A DNA stretch of 64,000 nt from Furcasterigmium furcatum (taxonomy: Eukaryota; Ascomycota; Sordariomycetes; Glomerellales; Plectosphaerellaceae): the NCBI GenBank assembly GCA_001599815.1, contig BCIA01000007.1:744001-808000 (forward strand). The letters are read 5' to 3'. The first letter of the stretch is position 1. Each line of letters begins with the position of its first letter. The notes under the pieces are model-generated. The model did not search any database. It saw only the letters and a program-made list of their open reading frames with translations, and was not told where the DNA came from. The position numbers and the translations under genes were made by a program. Of this stretch, positions 21,867 through 33,302 are shown one piece after another.

Positions 21867-22690
21867 CGTTCTATTTGATATGATTCTGGTGATACGGCGT
21901 TCGAACTGCAAGGGGTACGTGACTGACTGGGTATGAAATAGAGCGTACTTGGATGCAGATATGTCAGTCCGAGGGAGGTGGCTTGGGACGTACCTCGACC
22001 TGTTTTCCGTAGTTAGTAATCGGATATGTCACATAAGCACTCGAATCCCCTTGATATGGCCATGCTCATCCTTCAAACCTGCGAAGAGTCTTGCAGGTCA
22101 AAGCCTCAGGCACCGCACACCTCGAGCAGAGCATGTCTCGACCAGCGCACGCCTCAAAAGCACGCCTGAAGCAAAGCACTTATATTGGCCAGAGACAAGG
22201 TGGTCAGGTAGCTCGTTTCACTCGTCCTCTCATTTCTTCCGTTGGTCCATTGATTGGACTCTTTCTGGGACTTCCACATCCCGCGTGGCCCCCCGTCCAT
22301 CCCGGGCGGCGCCTGAAGGACCCTTGGGCACCCAGACAGGGCAGACACATAGTCAGCTCAGGCCACCACTAAATGGCTCAACATCAGAGAGGAAGGACCA
22401 CACAAAACCCCTGCTTCTGCAGCTCAAGCGCTCACTTCGCCCTTCCATCATCCTGCACCTGAGCTGCACAAGCGGCCTTCGAGTCCCTTTGGGCCAATTC
22501 GTAGTACGTATGCTGCACATGCAACGACCCTGAACAATGTCGCTGCTGCTTGGCAGAATGTGGTGAAATATGTTCGGGGAGCGGGGAAGCCGGGCTTCCA
22601 CTGCAGATTTGGACTCAGCGCAGTATTTGAGGAGGGGGCTGCCATCTTCTTTACCTCGTCAGTTGCCTCTCGTCTTTCACACCCATCAAC
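21867..22690. other. intergenic region
   Basis: No gene is recognised on either strand. Confidence 0.5.
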
Positions 22691-23552
22691 ATGCGCCCTC
22701 TTTCTTTGTTCTCTGCGGCCTTCGCCGCTGGGGTTGCTCTGGCCTCGCCAGCAGTCATCGACAACTCCAAGCGCGCTGCCGCCGTCGTCGATGATGACAT
22801 CGTCGAGCATGTCGTCTTCAAGAGAGGCGACGTTCTTAGCCCAAGGGATCTCCAGCAGGCCGACGAGCTTGGTGTGAATCTGGAAGAAAGTACGTCCGTT
22901 AGAGTGGTGCACATTCACACTTCCCCTTCCTCCTCTCGTGGTCTCTGGATTCGACCCCCCTCCCCCCTTGTCGCATAGGCGATTCTGACAGCCACCCGCA
23001 GTGTTCAAGCACTCTCTGCTCAAGCGCTCCAACGGAGAGGAGACCACCATCTGGGTGCACAACAGCTGGCAGGAGGATCCGGCCCCCGTTGAGAAGCGGC
23101 AGCAGCAGCTTCACACCTGGGCGAGCCGCTTCCACAGCGGCTCGCGGATCCAGTGCCAGCCCAGCTCCCAGTACTGGGGCCGCAGCACCGCCAACTCGCC
23201 CTTCTCGGGCGGTGTCGACAACCTCATGCGATGGGCCTGGGGGACCGACGGCCACTTCAACCTGCCCGGCGGGTGCTGCAAGACCGTCGGCGACATCGTC
23301 ATCTCGGGCTCCAACAGCGGCGCGAACGCGGCCTTCGCGGTCAGGACCGATGATGCGGCCAGGTTCCTCGTCGGCACCTACGACATTGCGGCTGAAGTCG
23401 CCCACATCGATGCCAGGTACAAGGCCCAGGACTCTCGGGGCAGCTGGAGGGTCGAGGGCGGCACCACGGTGCGGTGCAACCTGGCCGGACAGCCGTTCAT
23501 CACTCCTGTTGAGTTTGTCCTCAGGCACACCACCAAGAGAGCCGGTAACTGA
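22691..23552 (+). CDS. secreted protein with Kex2-processed pro-region, effector candidate
   Basis: Exons 22691-22889 and 23002-23552 give 249 residues. A signal peptide (RPLSLFSAAFAAGVALASP) is followed by a pro-region with four Lys-Arg sites: NSKR, VFKR, LLKR and VEKR at about residues 27, 44, 75 and 99. Kex2 cleavage at the last would release a protein beginning QQQLHTWASRFHSG. The mature part has four Cys (one in IQCQP, two in GGCCK, one in VRCN), is rich in Trp and Gly, and has no membrane segment. The intron (112 bp) has a GTACGT donor and keeps the frame. I could not assign a family; the layout is that of small secreted Cys-containing fungal proteins. The alternative is a secreted enzyme of unknown type. 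Confidence 0.7.
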
Positions 23553-23704
23553 GAAAAAGGGGCCCTTCAATCATGGGGTGATCCGGGACAGAGTCCGGGA
23601 CGATACTAGTAATGGTATATACCGTAAAATATCACCTTGTGTTAATACAAATATGCAAAGAAGAGCCAGAGCAGAAATAAATCGTACCCTCACACTGATG
23701 CATC

Positions 23705-25223
23705 CTAGAAGAGAGGGATCGACCTGAAGAAGTTCTGGGGATCATACTCCCTCTTCAGCTCCCTGATAAACGCCAGCTCCTCCTTACCGTACACCGTCTC
23801 GATCTTCACATCAGCCTTCTCAGTCAGCGGGAAATACCTCCCCTCCAACGCCTCCGGCGCCCGGGCCACGGCCGTCTTGAACCCCTTCGCCCACTTCCCG
23901 ACCTCGTCCGCCGCCTCGCCGGGCTCGACGGCATACCCAAGGAGCTGGGGCATGTAATGCGTCTCCCTGGTGCGCCAGACACCCGGCGGCGCCGGGTTGG
24001 CCGCTCGGTCGAGCGGCTCCTGGTACATGTGCCCCGTCAGGATGCCCTCGTTCGGCTTGCGCGCCGCCTGCTGGGCGATGAGCCGGATCGTCTCGGGGGA
24101 GTGGTAGATGCCGCGCAGGAAGAGCGTGGCGACGCCGCCGCCGTACATGCGCGGAGGGAGCACCTCGTCGGTGCTGCGGACGTACGCCGCCGGCGCGTAC
24201 GTCTCGCACCGCGACTCGGCGCCCGGGGCGAAGGTCATGAGCTTGTCGTGGACGGCCTGCCACTCGTCGCCCGCGGGCCCCGTCCACGACACCTTGATCA
24301 GGAAGGTTTGCTCGTGGCCCGCCAGGGACGCCTCGATCGGCATGACGCGCAGCTGCGGCGGGAGAAGCTTGTCCTCGCGGAAGGGATTTGCAGCGAAATT
24401 GGTAAACCACGTCGACACGGTCTTCTCCATCCCGATGCCTTCGCCGGAGTAGAGGATGTACCCGCCGGTCACCTGCGATGAGACGTCAGTCCTGTCTCCG
24501 GAGAGTTCCCCCCCTGGGCCGGTAAGTACTCACCTCCCTCGTGGGATACACCCTGATCTCGAGCTCGACGACCGCCCCGAACGCCGGCAGCGCCCCCCTG
24601 ATGCCCTTCAGCAGCCGCTCGTCCGCATCAATCACCCGTCCGTCCCACAGGACGACCTTCGCGCCGACGATCTGATCGCATCCGAGGCCGAACAGCGCCG
24701 AGAAGGGCCCGTAGCCGCCCATCCCCGCCCAGCCGGCCCAGCTCATGACCCCGTTGGCGGCAACAGCGCACATGAGCCCCTCCTTCTCGAGCTGGTCGAT
24801 GGCGTCCTGGACGAGGAGGCCCGCGCCGATGCGCGCGGTCTTCCTGTCCTCGGCGACATGGACGTGTGCGATGTCGCGCATGTCAACCTGCACAGCGTCC
24901 GGGGCGCGGGAGCGGACGGAGAAGTCGTGGCCGCCGCCGCGCATTGCGAAGGGGACGTTGCGGGACGTCAGGTGGGCGATGAGCGCGGAGACGTCGGCCT
25001 CGGAGTGCGGGCGAAGGCCGAGGAGGGGCCAGGGGACGCCCGGGAGGTGTACCCAGTTCTCGGTCTTGGCCTCAAAGTCCGGGTCCGAGCGGCGGGCGAC
25101 CTTGATGCTGGGGTGGCGGGCGAGGAAGTCGTCGAGGTCGACGGCCCAGTCGTCGGGTTTGGCTCCGTTCATGGTTGCTGGGGATTTGGGTTTGGCGGTT
25201 GCTGAAGGGTATGATGGGGTCAT
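23705..25223 (-). CDS. FAD-linked oxidoreductase, PCMH/BBE-like
   Basis: Exons 24534-25223 and 23705-24472 (complement) give 485 residues, normal for the family. The FAD-binding PCMH domain shows LLGLRPHSEADVSALIAHL and the conserved RGGGHDFS near residue 97, whose His is the usual site of covalent FAD attachment. Further on come the flavin-binding segments GAGLLVQDAIDQL and MGGYGPFSALFGLGCDQIVGA, and the C-terminus ends YDPQNFFRSIP, the common BBE ending (Y-D-P-x-N-x-F). There is no obvious secretion signal, so it may be cytosolic. Such enzymes oxidise sugars, alcohols or secondary metabolites; the substrate is unknown. The 61 bp intron has GTGAGT and GCAG ends. Two Met codons are available; the second (17 residues in, MNGAKPDDW) could be used. 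Confidence 0.85.
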
Positions 25224-25857
25224 ATCGAGCGAGGAGTTGGAGAGCTGCTCCTTTATGTCCTGAGATGATCCGGCGTCATCAGTACGGCTGGTACTACAAA
25301 CGTGCCGTGTGTCTCGGGAGCATCAGCATTTAGTCTCGCTATACGCGCACTGTTTGTCCAATAATCAGAACTGCTATTATCTGCCTAGCTGGTGATACGC
25401 GCATCCAAAGACGGCGCCGAGAAGTTGACTCGACGGACAGGAGGATCGGCGCTGGAAGCGTCCGACCAAAGGCAGAGTCAGCGCCTGGCATGAAAGAGGG
25501 GAAGCGGTCACACATGAAGCCGTGCTCGGGACACAAGCCAAGCAGTCCTCACATCCGGTTTGTCCACGTTGTTACACAGCATATGTGTAGGGCATTTTGA
25601 TTGACTACCTCCGTCGCCTGTCTGCCTTCACGCATTCTCAGGATCATGTCTCAGTTGCAAGAGGCTGCTGGAAATCGGTTCTCCATCCCTCCGAAAAGAT
25701 TCCCCCAAAAAGCCTCCGGTCACGATATCGGCATGGATAAAAACGCCTCCAAAAAGTTCCTTCGAGCCAATATTCTCGTGTTGGCGCAGGAGGTCAAACC
25801 GGACCACCGCCCGCAACGCACAGGGCCGAACTGTCTTGCCTGCTGTGATCCCCGGGC
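25224..25857. other. intergenic region between FAD oxidase gene and GT15-like gene
   Basis: No gene is supported. Confidence 0.5.
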
Positions 25858-27381
25858 TCACATATCGGCGTGCATAGAACCAGCACCCGGGCCGGTGAAG
25901 ACGGGAAACTTGTCCGGGAGGGTGCGGGGGATAGGGAAGATGGTCGTGACCTCCCTGTAGTACTTGGGGCGCGGGAGCATGGAGCTGTGGTAGCGCGCGT
26001 GTGCGGTGTGGCCGCGGTGGGCGTCCTCCACGCCACCAGCCCAGTTGAAGCGGCCCCTGATGAAATCCCAGTACTCCTGCCAGAGGGACAGGGGCGGGTT
26101 GTTCTCGAGGACGGCGTTGGTCCAGCCGAGGTGGTCGCCGGCGATGAGCGAGGCCAGGAACTGACGCCGCTTGCGGGCGATGGCGGCCGGGGAGTTGTCG
26201 GGAGGGAGGCAGTAGGCGTGGCCGGTGGCGTCGCAGGCGACTTCGTTCAGGTGCCAGATGTTCAGGCGGGGCCGGAGGATGGATGCGCCCGTGGCCTTGA
26301 CGGCGGCGCCGTTGACGTGGTGGTGGAGGAACGTTCCGGCTTGGTCGATGTGGTCGAGGTAGGCTCTGTACTCGGTCCCGCGCAGTAGATCCAGGCTTCC
26401 CATCTCCAGGCTGGGCTCAAAGGGGCACTCGTGGACCTTGACGTCGTTCGGCTTGGAGGGGCAGCTGTGAGGCTGGTGCTGGAGAAGCCCGGAGGTGCCG
26501 ACGCGGCGCTTGAGGGGCTGGTGACCGTTGAAGCCCAGGTCGAGGAGACGGTCCAGGTCTGCGTCGGGGCCGTCCAGTGCGACGTTGAGGATCGACGGGG
26601 TGACAGAAGCGCCCAGAAGTCGGATCATGTCCCTGGATGCCTCTGGCTGCACGCTCTGACGGTTCCTGGCAACGAAGGACCACGCGGTGCGCGCCAGAGA
26701 CCTGGCGCCCTCCGTGTCCCTGTCGGCGAGGCCGTTCACGCCGTAGACGATAGAAGTGTCGCGCATCGCGGCGAAGGGGTCAAAGTCCAGATCGTGGGAG
26801 AACTGCGACTATTCTCAAAGTCAGCGTGCAGGACGATGGTACACCGCACTGGGGACAGACGAATGACTTACGCCCGGCTCAGCCATCAAGAACCAGTCGT
26901 AAGGCTTGGTGCCGCTTTCCATGGCAAAGAGGCCAGAGAGCCAGCGGACCTTGCGGTAATGGTCGTCGTCACGAAGATCTCCGCGGCCGTCGCTCTACGA
27001 AAGCTCGCCAGGATCAGCCTGAGGATAGACGGGGAGAGTCCAGTGCTTGTCGGGAATGATGTTGAAGGTGACGGTGGCACAGGTGAGGTTGGAGAGCATC
27101 TCCTTGTTCTCGATGGACAGCGGCTCGCGGCTGAAGAGGGCCCAGTGGTAGCCGTACTTGCCGTTGAAATGCTGCTCCAGAGACTCCATGGCGGTGGCTG
27201 TGAGGAGAGATTCCGCGTTGCTGACATAGGAGATGCAGACGGCACGGATGCTTGCACCAGAGTTGAAGGACGACGCGTTGGTAACAAGACCGAGCAGGAT
27301 GAGGCCGATGGCAAGATACTTCTGGGTCCTCGATGCCGCTGAATCGCGCCACGTGCCGGGACCAACAAAGGGGATCCTCAT
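25858..27381 (-). CDS. divergent KTR/KRE2-like (GT15) alpha-mannosyltransferase homologue with an in-frame stop
   Basis: Exons 26872-27381 and 25858-26808 (complement) are joined by a clean 63 bp GTAAGT intron and keep one frame for 487 codons, but a TAG interrupts it at 26995-26997. The N-terminus is a type II membrane anchor (YLAIGLILLGLVTNASS). Then come GT15-like segments: AVCISYVSNAESLLTATAMESLEQHF, FNGKYGYHWALFSREPLS and NIIPDKHWTLPVY, and after the stop YRKVRWLSGLFAMES, YDWFLMAEPG and RGTEYRAYLDHIDQAGTFLHH. The family's E-P-D motif is EPG here, and the C-H-F-W-S-N-F-E segment has become CPFEPSLEM, losing the His thought to bind metal. The stop may be a nonsense mutation or may be removed by a 36 bp intron (GTCTAT to CGTAG). 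It is therefore either a pseudogene or a strongly altered Golgi protein. Confidence 0.55.
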
Positions 27382-28727
27382 TTCGGATAAAGAACCGGAG
27401 GAACTGATAAGTGTTGTTGTTTGAAGGAGTAGTCTGGAAAGGTGGGAGATAGAGAGTGAATGAAAAGGTGGTGCTGATGATGTTGTGTTGGTGGAGGAGA
27501 AACTCTAAGGAATTGGTTGTGAATGTGGGATGGCGAAGACGACGGGGATCAGTTGAAGCTCGCTTCAGACGAACCGCCATATGGGAGGCGCCGCACGGAC
27601 CATCTGATACCGTGCCTGCTGGATGTCCAGAAGGGCGGTTTTTGGACTTTCTAAGGCGGCTACCGTGACTGCCTGAGTTGCAGCTGTGTCGGCCGGCCTC
27701 ACGTGATGTGATGAAAAGGGGTAACCCAGATGGTCACCATCAGGGCTGAACGACCCACGTCCGGTCGAAGAGTGCACGAGGAGGCTTTCTGCAGAGACCA
27801 GACTGAATATCTAGTCCGTTGATCACTGACATCGGTCGTCTCGAAAATGTGAGGCTCGGTGATGACAAGAGAGGGCAGAGACTCCATGAGAGACGCGCCC
27901 CCTTTCTGCTCGACGCCTGCGCACGGACCACCACTTACCTGAACGCTGGTCCTTCCCTGGGAGCTTGCCCCAGTGTGCCTCAGTCATTGCCGGACCTTGA
28001 TGAAGGACCTGTGCTATGAGCCAATCAGCGAATTTCCAACTTAGCGAATGCCGATGGCAGCCTTGGTGCCTGGGGTGATCGGTTGTGTCCGACTAAGCTG
28101 CGGGATCGAGCTCTCAGCAGAGCAGATGTAATGTATGGAGGCGGAAATGATGTCGGTTTCTCAAGCTCAGGCAAGCAGACTCATGCAAGCTTGAAGGTGG
28201 TCTAAGGGTCGTAAGTAGCTGAATGTGTGTCCGCAGCTTCTCAAAATGCTTTGATGCTGTCGACAGGTTGGGTCGTGTGCGGCTGCTGTCTGCGGTTACA
28301 TGTTGTGGAGGCTCGGCTGTGAATAACCGTATGCTGGGTGTTTATGGGTTGGTGGACTGAAACGTCACGCTCCTGTATCTTCCGGGGCCTTGAAGACCTA
28401 AAAGGGCATGCACAGACAAAGTAGTGCAGGATGAATGGTCCGTGTGAGGAGACTGAGAAACTCCCCTGGTAGACGTGAGGCGTGGTGCGCGCAGAGATGT
28501 CTTGGGTCAGCAAAGACAGGGGCCACTCAGCCGCCTCTTACACGGTAAGCAACGAAGCATAGCAAAGAGTAAAAGGCCCCAAAGTGAAAACGAAGAGCGG
28601 CCGTGACCATTGCATTGGATATCTGAAAATATACTTGCCAAAGCATCCCGCCGCCTTGTCCAACCCGCTGATGCTCCGAAACGCCGCACTCTCCCATGAC
28701 ACATCGTGCCCTCGCGGGCTAGGCTCT
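27382..28727. other. intergenic region between GT15-like gene and P450 gene
   Basis: This is 1.3 kb without a supported gene. It holds the promoter of the GT15-like gene and the 3' flank of the P450 gene. Confidence 0.5.
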
Positions 28728-30479
28728 TCAGGAAACGGTTCCCTCCCTCCTCCTGACCTGGATCGTCGCGTCGAGCGGCGGGATGATCGTGGCCCCGATC
28801 CACTGCGGCTGCGGCCTCGGGGTGTCGAGGGGCTTCAGGTCGTAGTTCAGCACGAGGTGCGCGATGACCAGCTTCAGCTCGTGCGCCACGAAGAAGCGAC
28901 CAGGGCTAGAAACCGTCAGTTTTGAGGGAGAACGCAACAGGCGAGATACATACCACGCGTGCCTGCCGTGCCCGAACGCCAGGTGGGCATCGCTCGTCGT
29001 GACCATGCCCAGCTTCTTCAGCCTCAGCGCCTCGCTCGGATCCTTCTTCTCCTGCGGCAGCGCCTCGTACGCCTCCCTGGGCGTGCTAAACCTGAAGGCT
29101 TCGTACTCGTCGGCGTTTGAGTAAATGTCGTTGTCGTGGTGCAGGCCCTGCAGGTTGAAGGAGATGTACGTGCCCTGGGGCACGTGCCAACCCTCGATCT
29201 CGTTCGTGATGCCCTCCTTGGCGACGACGAGGCGCTCCACCAGCGTGGCGGAGAAGTTGCTGAGGCGCTGGGACTCGCGGATGGCGCTGTCGATGCGGTA
29301 GAGCCGCGAGAGGGCGTTCTTGGTCCAGCGGCCGCCCTCCTCGGCCAGGACGCGGGAGGCCTCTTCGCGCAGGCCTTCGAGGAACCCCTTTTCGGGGTTT
29401 GAGGTGAGGAGGTCGAGGATCATGCTGTGGCCGGTCAGGACCGTCGTGTGGATGGCCGCGAACTGCAGGGGCAGCATGCGCTTCGAGATGTTGGTGGGGT
29501 CCATCTCGTAGGTGTTGCCCTCCGCCTTGGCCAGGCGGATGGACCAGGTCACGTAGTCCTCCGGCGGCGTCCAGTTTGCGTACTCGGGGTCGCCGGCCTC
29601 GTGCCTCTCGAAATCCCGGATGCGCTCCTTGATCAGAGGGATGCTGTACGCAGCCGACTTTCGCCAGTGGCGCCAGTTGGGCAGCGCGACCAGGGGGCCG
29701 ATCAGCGGGTGCAGGAGGGTGGGGACCATGTTCAGGATGAAGCAGTTGATGATGATGGCGTCGACGAAGGCCACCATGCGGTTGTTGAAGTCGGCGTTGC
29801 GGCAGAGCTTTTCGCCCACGAGCATGCGGTTGGTGACCTGGGGCACGATGCGCAACCAAGCGTCCCACAGCTTGATGGTCTTGTAGCCGGTCGTGTCGGT
29901 GCCGAACGCGGCGTCGACGGATTCTATCACCTCCTCTGCGATCCCCGGGACGATCGTGGGCAGGTGGCGGGCGAGGGATCGGTGGATAACGTGGTTGTAC
30001 CAGTGGGACTGGGAGTTGGAGCGGCCGAGGAAGTTGTAGTCGGCGTGCATGACGTCGTTGTGTGCCTCGTGGGCGGACACGATGTGGTCTGGTCGGTCCA
30101 TGAGCCATTGCGTCTGGGATCTCGGGAGGATGATGTCGTAGGCGCGCGACACGGCGGCGGGTACGATGAAGGCGCGGCCATTCTTGGAGTGCTGGCGAGC
30201 TGTTAGCGGGGGTCACGGGGCGGGCAACATCGAGGTGCGTGCCTTGTCATAGCCATCGATGATCCAGTTGCGATAGTTGGACATGTAGCCGAAGAAGTTG
30301 CGGATTGTCGGCACGAACCCGCGGCCATGGCCGACCATGGGGATCTCCTTGGGGTACGTCGGCTTCCATGTGTAGTCGACGACGAGCGAGCCGGCGAAGA
30401 AGAGCGCGAGGCCTGCCACGACCCGTCCAGGGGTCAGTGACTCGATGAATTGTGCCCGGAGGCTGTGTGCTTCGGCCAT
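28728..30479 (-). CDS. cytochrome P450 (fungal microsomal, kaurene-oxidase-like group)
   Basis: Exons 30243-30479, 28954-30191 and 28728-28905 (complement) give 550 residues. There is an N-terminal membrane anchor (VVAGLALFFAGSLVVDY). The I-helix region reads FAAIHTTVLTG, the form seen in fungal P450s such as kaurene oxidases. The ExxR motif is ESQR (in AIRESQRLSNF), and the haem loop FGHGRHACPGRFF is complete only after splicing of the 48 bp last intron, which splits the Cys codon. The first intron (51 bp) reads GC at the donor and AG at the acceptor, with GCTAAC; it gives YDK-HSKNGRAFIVP in frame, and no GT donor nearby does. The substrate is unknown, and no terpene or polyketide core enzyme is adjacent. 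Confidence 0.87.
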
Positions 30480-32602
30480 GATGATGACCTCGTTTGGCGG
30501 CGCGTTATCCGTGGAGGCTCGGGGACATGCTGGAGGGAGGCTAGAAGGGAGGAAGAAAGAAGCAACGATGACGAAGATGTCCAGACATGATGTTCAGCTC
30601 AGTCGGAGGGGTCTGAGGGTCCGTCCATTGTTCCTGGGCGCGCGATCGGGGATTTCCAGCTTCCCAGGTTTGGACGGGAGCAAGGAGGTCCAGCATCGTG
30701 CTAGCGGTAGGTAGCTCCACTGCTAGGGGTTTAGCGTTTTAGCCTGTGGGAGAATGTCACCTTACCTTCCCCAGGCGGCAGGTTCCAGTCTTGGGTCGAA
30801 AAGAGCACACGACGCGGGCATCGACTTCCATTCTTCATCCTGAGCACCGCCAGAGGCCAGATGAGAATAAAACATTCACGCGCCACAAGCAAGGCGCCAT
30901 TCTATTAAATCAAACGGCCTGTTTTCTGTCGAGATCTCTCAGAGTTGCAGCACTCGATGGCCGCGAATATGCATAGTTGTCTCGGGCCATCACAAACCCG
31001 AACGACGGACAATTAGGATGCAGCACATTGGCTGCCGGGCGTCGACGTCACTTCGTGGTGCCGCAGATGCGCTAAGCTCGAAGTGACCTGGCGAGGCAAT
31101 GGCGGACAGGGGCATCCTGCAGGGGCCTCCAGCTGTGTTTCAGGGTGGAATTGATGGTCTTTCCATTCGTCTGGAGATGTTCAAAAGGGTCACTTCTTCA
31201 CCTCCTTGACTCTTGACATGATATGATTCTCCTGCTTACATGTCAAAGCTGCGACACTCGTGCCCAACATCCAAGCCGCTGACGGGTTGATGGAAGAACC
31301 CGAGCCCGATGCGGACGGCACCCTGCTACAAGAACTCGACATTCCCATCTCGACATCCGAAATCCCCGTCATCTTCGACCTTGGTGGATGACTATGGCCC
31401 ATGTCCATGGTGGCGCTGATCCTGCAGCCAGCGCAACACGGCAGATGCTCAATCGTGCAGTAAAGTACTCGGGACGAGCGCCACCCGAAAATCGATCAAC
31501 GGCTGATTGATGGACTGGCCGTTGCTCGAGACCGGCCATCGTGCTGTCGAGGCGGCACTGCATCTGCCTACCGTGAAGTGGACGTTCGCCAACACACGCA
31601 ACTTGTCGGCTTCCGCGGTGGGCAACGGCAACTTCGAGCTGAGGTAATTGACTCGTTTGCTCGTGTCGGCAGATTGCCGTTGGTGCCACCGACCTGCCTG
31701 CGCCTCCCGCCGAGCCGCATACGAGATTAGCCTCTCCGCCCTCTCGGATAGATTTCGCTCCCCTCAACGTTGCACGGCGACATCGATTCAGCTGCTCCAG
31801 ACATCTTAGAACCGAAGAGCATGAAGAACGAGTCACGCGGGGCACTGCTGTGCATGTCTCTCGCGCCACGCATATCGTGGGGAGGCTTTCGTCATGCTTG
31901 GAGGCTGGACAAGTCATTCTGAAGGGATGGTCTTGTTTCAAGTGCGGCCAATCCCATGATCTGCGCCGATCGCTGGGAGGTTCCTTGCATAAGCAGCTGC
32001 GTTTGCCTGCGTTTGCCTCCCTCCCGCGTGTTTCGGTACACTGAAGCCCCTAAATCCGTAGTGCAAGGTGCCCCGCCGACGTTAAAGTTGTACCCGCCAA
32101 GCCCCTGAGCCCCCCGTATCGATCCCCGCCGCGCGGCGTCCGGGGCGGAGTTACCCTTGGCCGGCGAATGACAAGCGCTGGAACGCCATTCGAAGGGTTG
32201 GCGCGGTGGGGTCCAGGGACGTCACAATCAAGCAAATCTCCCTCGAGCTTGTGCTGGCCGCTCTCGTGGCAGGGGCAAGGCCGTCGATCTCTCTCTGGGT
32301 GTTAATCTGAAGCGGTGGTCCCTTCCTTTTCTAAGTACGTCCTGCCGTTATGGAATGAGGATAGGACTTCTCCTCTTCCAACCTCTTGTCAACTCTTCAT
32401 CAACGACCTTTTCTAATTCTCCTCGCCCCTTCTTCGACACTCTCGCTACTACTGCTGCTTCGGCTTTCTTGATTCACTCCTCGACTCGCTTCACTTCGAT
32501 TCTTCTTCACCTTTCTACTTTCAACAACTCGACTTCTTCGGGTCCTCCTTTGGAATACTCCACGACTCGATAATACCCTCGGAAACACGCCGAACCGTCA
32601 CA
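30480..32602. other. 2.1 kb intergenic region with possible coding relics
   Basis: This is the P450 promoter side and the CFEM gene upstream region. Short protein-like open stretches on the plus strand are listed at 31227-31647. The final 200 bp are T/C-rich, as in strong fungal promoters or 5' UTRs. Confidence 0.5.
31227..31647 (+). pseudogene. possible coding relic, function unknown
   Basis: Two open stretches look protein-like. The first, 31227-31391, includes TLVPNIQAADGLMEEPEPD and ends EIPVIFDLGG-stop. The second is 31510-31647, starting MDWPLLETGHRAVEAALHLP and ending NGNFELR-stop. No splice junction joins them convincingly and no family is recognised. Codon-like composition is the only support. 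Confidence 0.2.
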
Positions 32603-33302
32603 ATGCGCGCCGTCTTCGCTCTCTCCCTCGCAGCCTTTGTCGGCCTCGCCGCTGCTCAGGTCAACCTCGACGACATCAACCTCGACGACCTCCCCGACGA
32701 CGTCAAGGACCTTATCCCCTCCGGCGTCGAGATCCCCACCTCTCTGCCCAGCGATATCCCCGACGGGGTTGCCTCTCTTCTCCCCTCTGAGCTCCAGCAG
32801 GCGCCCAGCGCCACGCCCACCGGCAACGCCGACAGCAACTCTCTCCCCGGCCTCGTCGATCAGCTCCCCCGGTGCGCCGTGGGCTGCCTCGACACCGCTG
32901 CCCAGAACATCAACTGCGGCGTCACTGATTTCGCCTGCCTGTGCAACAACGCCGAGGCCCTCGGCGAGAGCATGGTCAGCTGTATCCTGGGCGGGTCCTC
33001 CGACTGCGGCATCAGCGATGCCACCAGTATGTCACACTCCTAACCACCTGATGCTCTGAATGGAATGCTAATGCCTCGGCACGATAGGTGCTGGCAGGGT
33101 CGCCCCCCAGATCTGCAACCGGGTGAACAACAATCCCAGCTCCGACGAGCTCGCGTCCGCATCCCGCATGGTCGAGAACGCCATCGAGACCGGCAGCAGC
33201 AACAACGATGATGACGACGACGACAACGGCAGCGGCGCTACTGCCGTCGGCGTGGGTGCTGGTCTTCTCGGCACTGCTTTCCTGATGGCCCTCGTCTTCT
33301 AA
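32603..33302 (+). CDS. CFEM-domain protein, probably GPI-anchored
   Basis: Exons 32603-33026 and 33088-33302 give 212 residues. A signal peptide (RAVFALSLAAFVGLAAAQ) precedes an Asp/Pro/Leu-rich spacer (LDDINLDDLPDDVKDLIP) and a CFEM domain with all eight Cys: R-C-A-V-G-C, N-I-N-C, D-F-A-C-L-C, V-S-C, D-C and Q-I-C. The last Cys lies after the 61 bp intron. The CFEM Asp (in VTDFACLC) thought to contact haem iron is present. An Asn/Asp/Ser/Gly-rich stretch and a C-terminal hydrophobic tail (GVGAGLLGTAFLMALVF) suggest GPI attachment. Such proteins bind haem at the fungal surface or act in host contact. The ferric reductase at 1-3 kb also serves iron uptake, but the two genes are far apart. Confidence 0.88.

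Noticed and set aside
30746..30976. 76-codon plus-strand open frame upstream of the CFEM gene
   Set aside because: No splice sites, no homology and no conserved composition.
32603..33302. CFEM gene and ferric reductase gene as an iron-uptake cluster
   Set aside because: They are 29 kb apart with many unrelated genes between.
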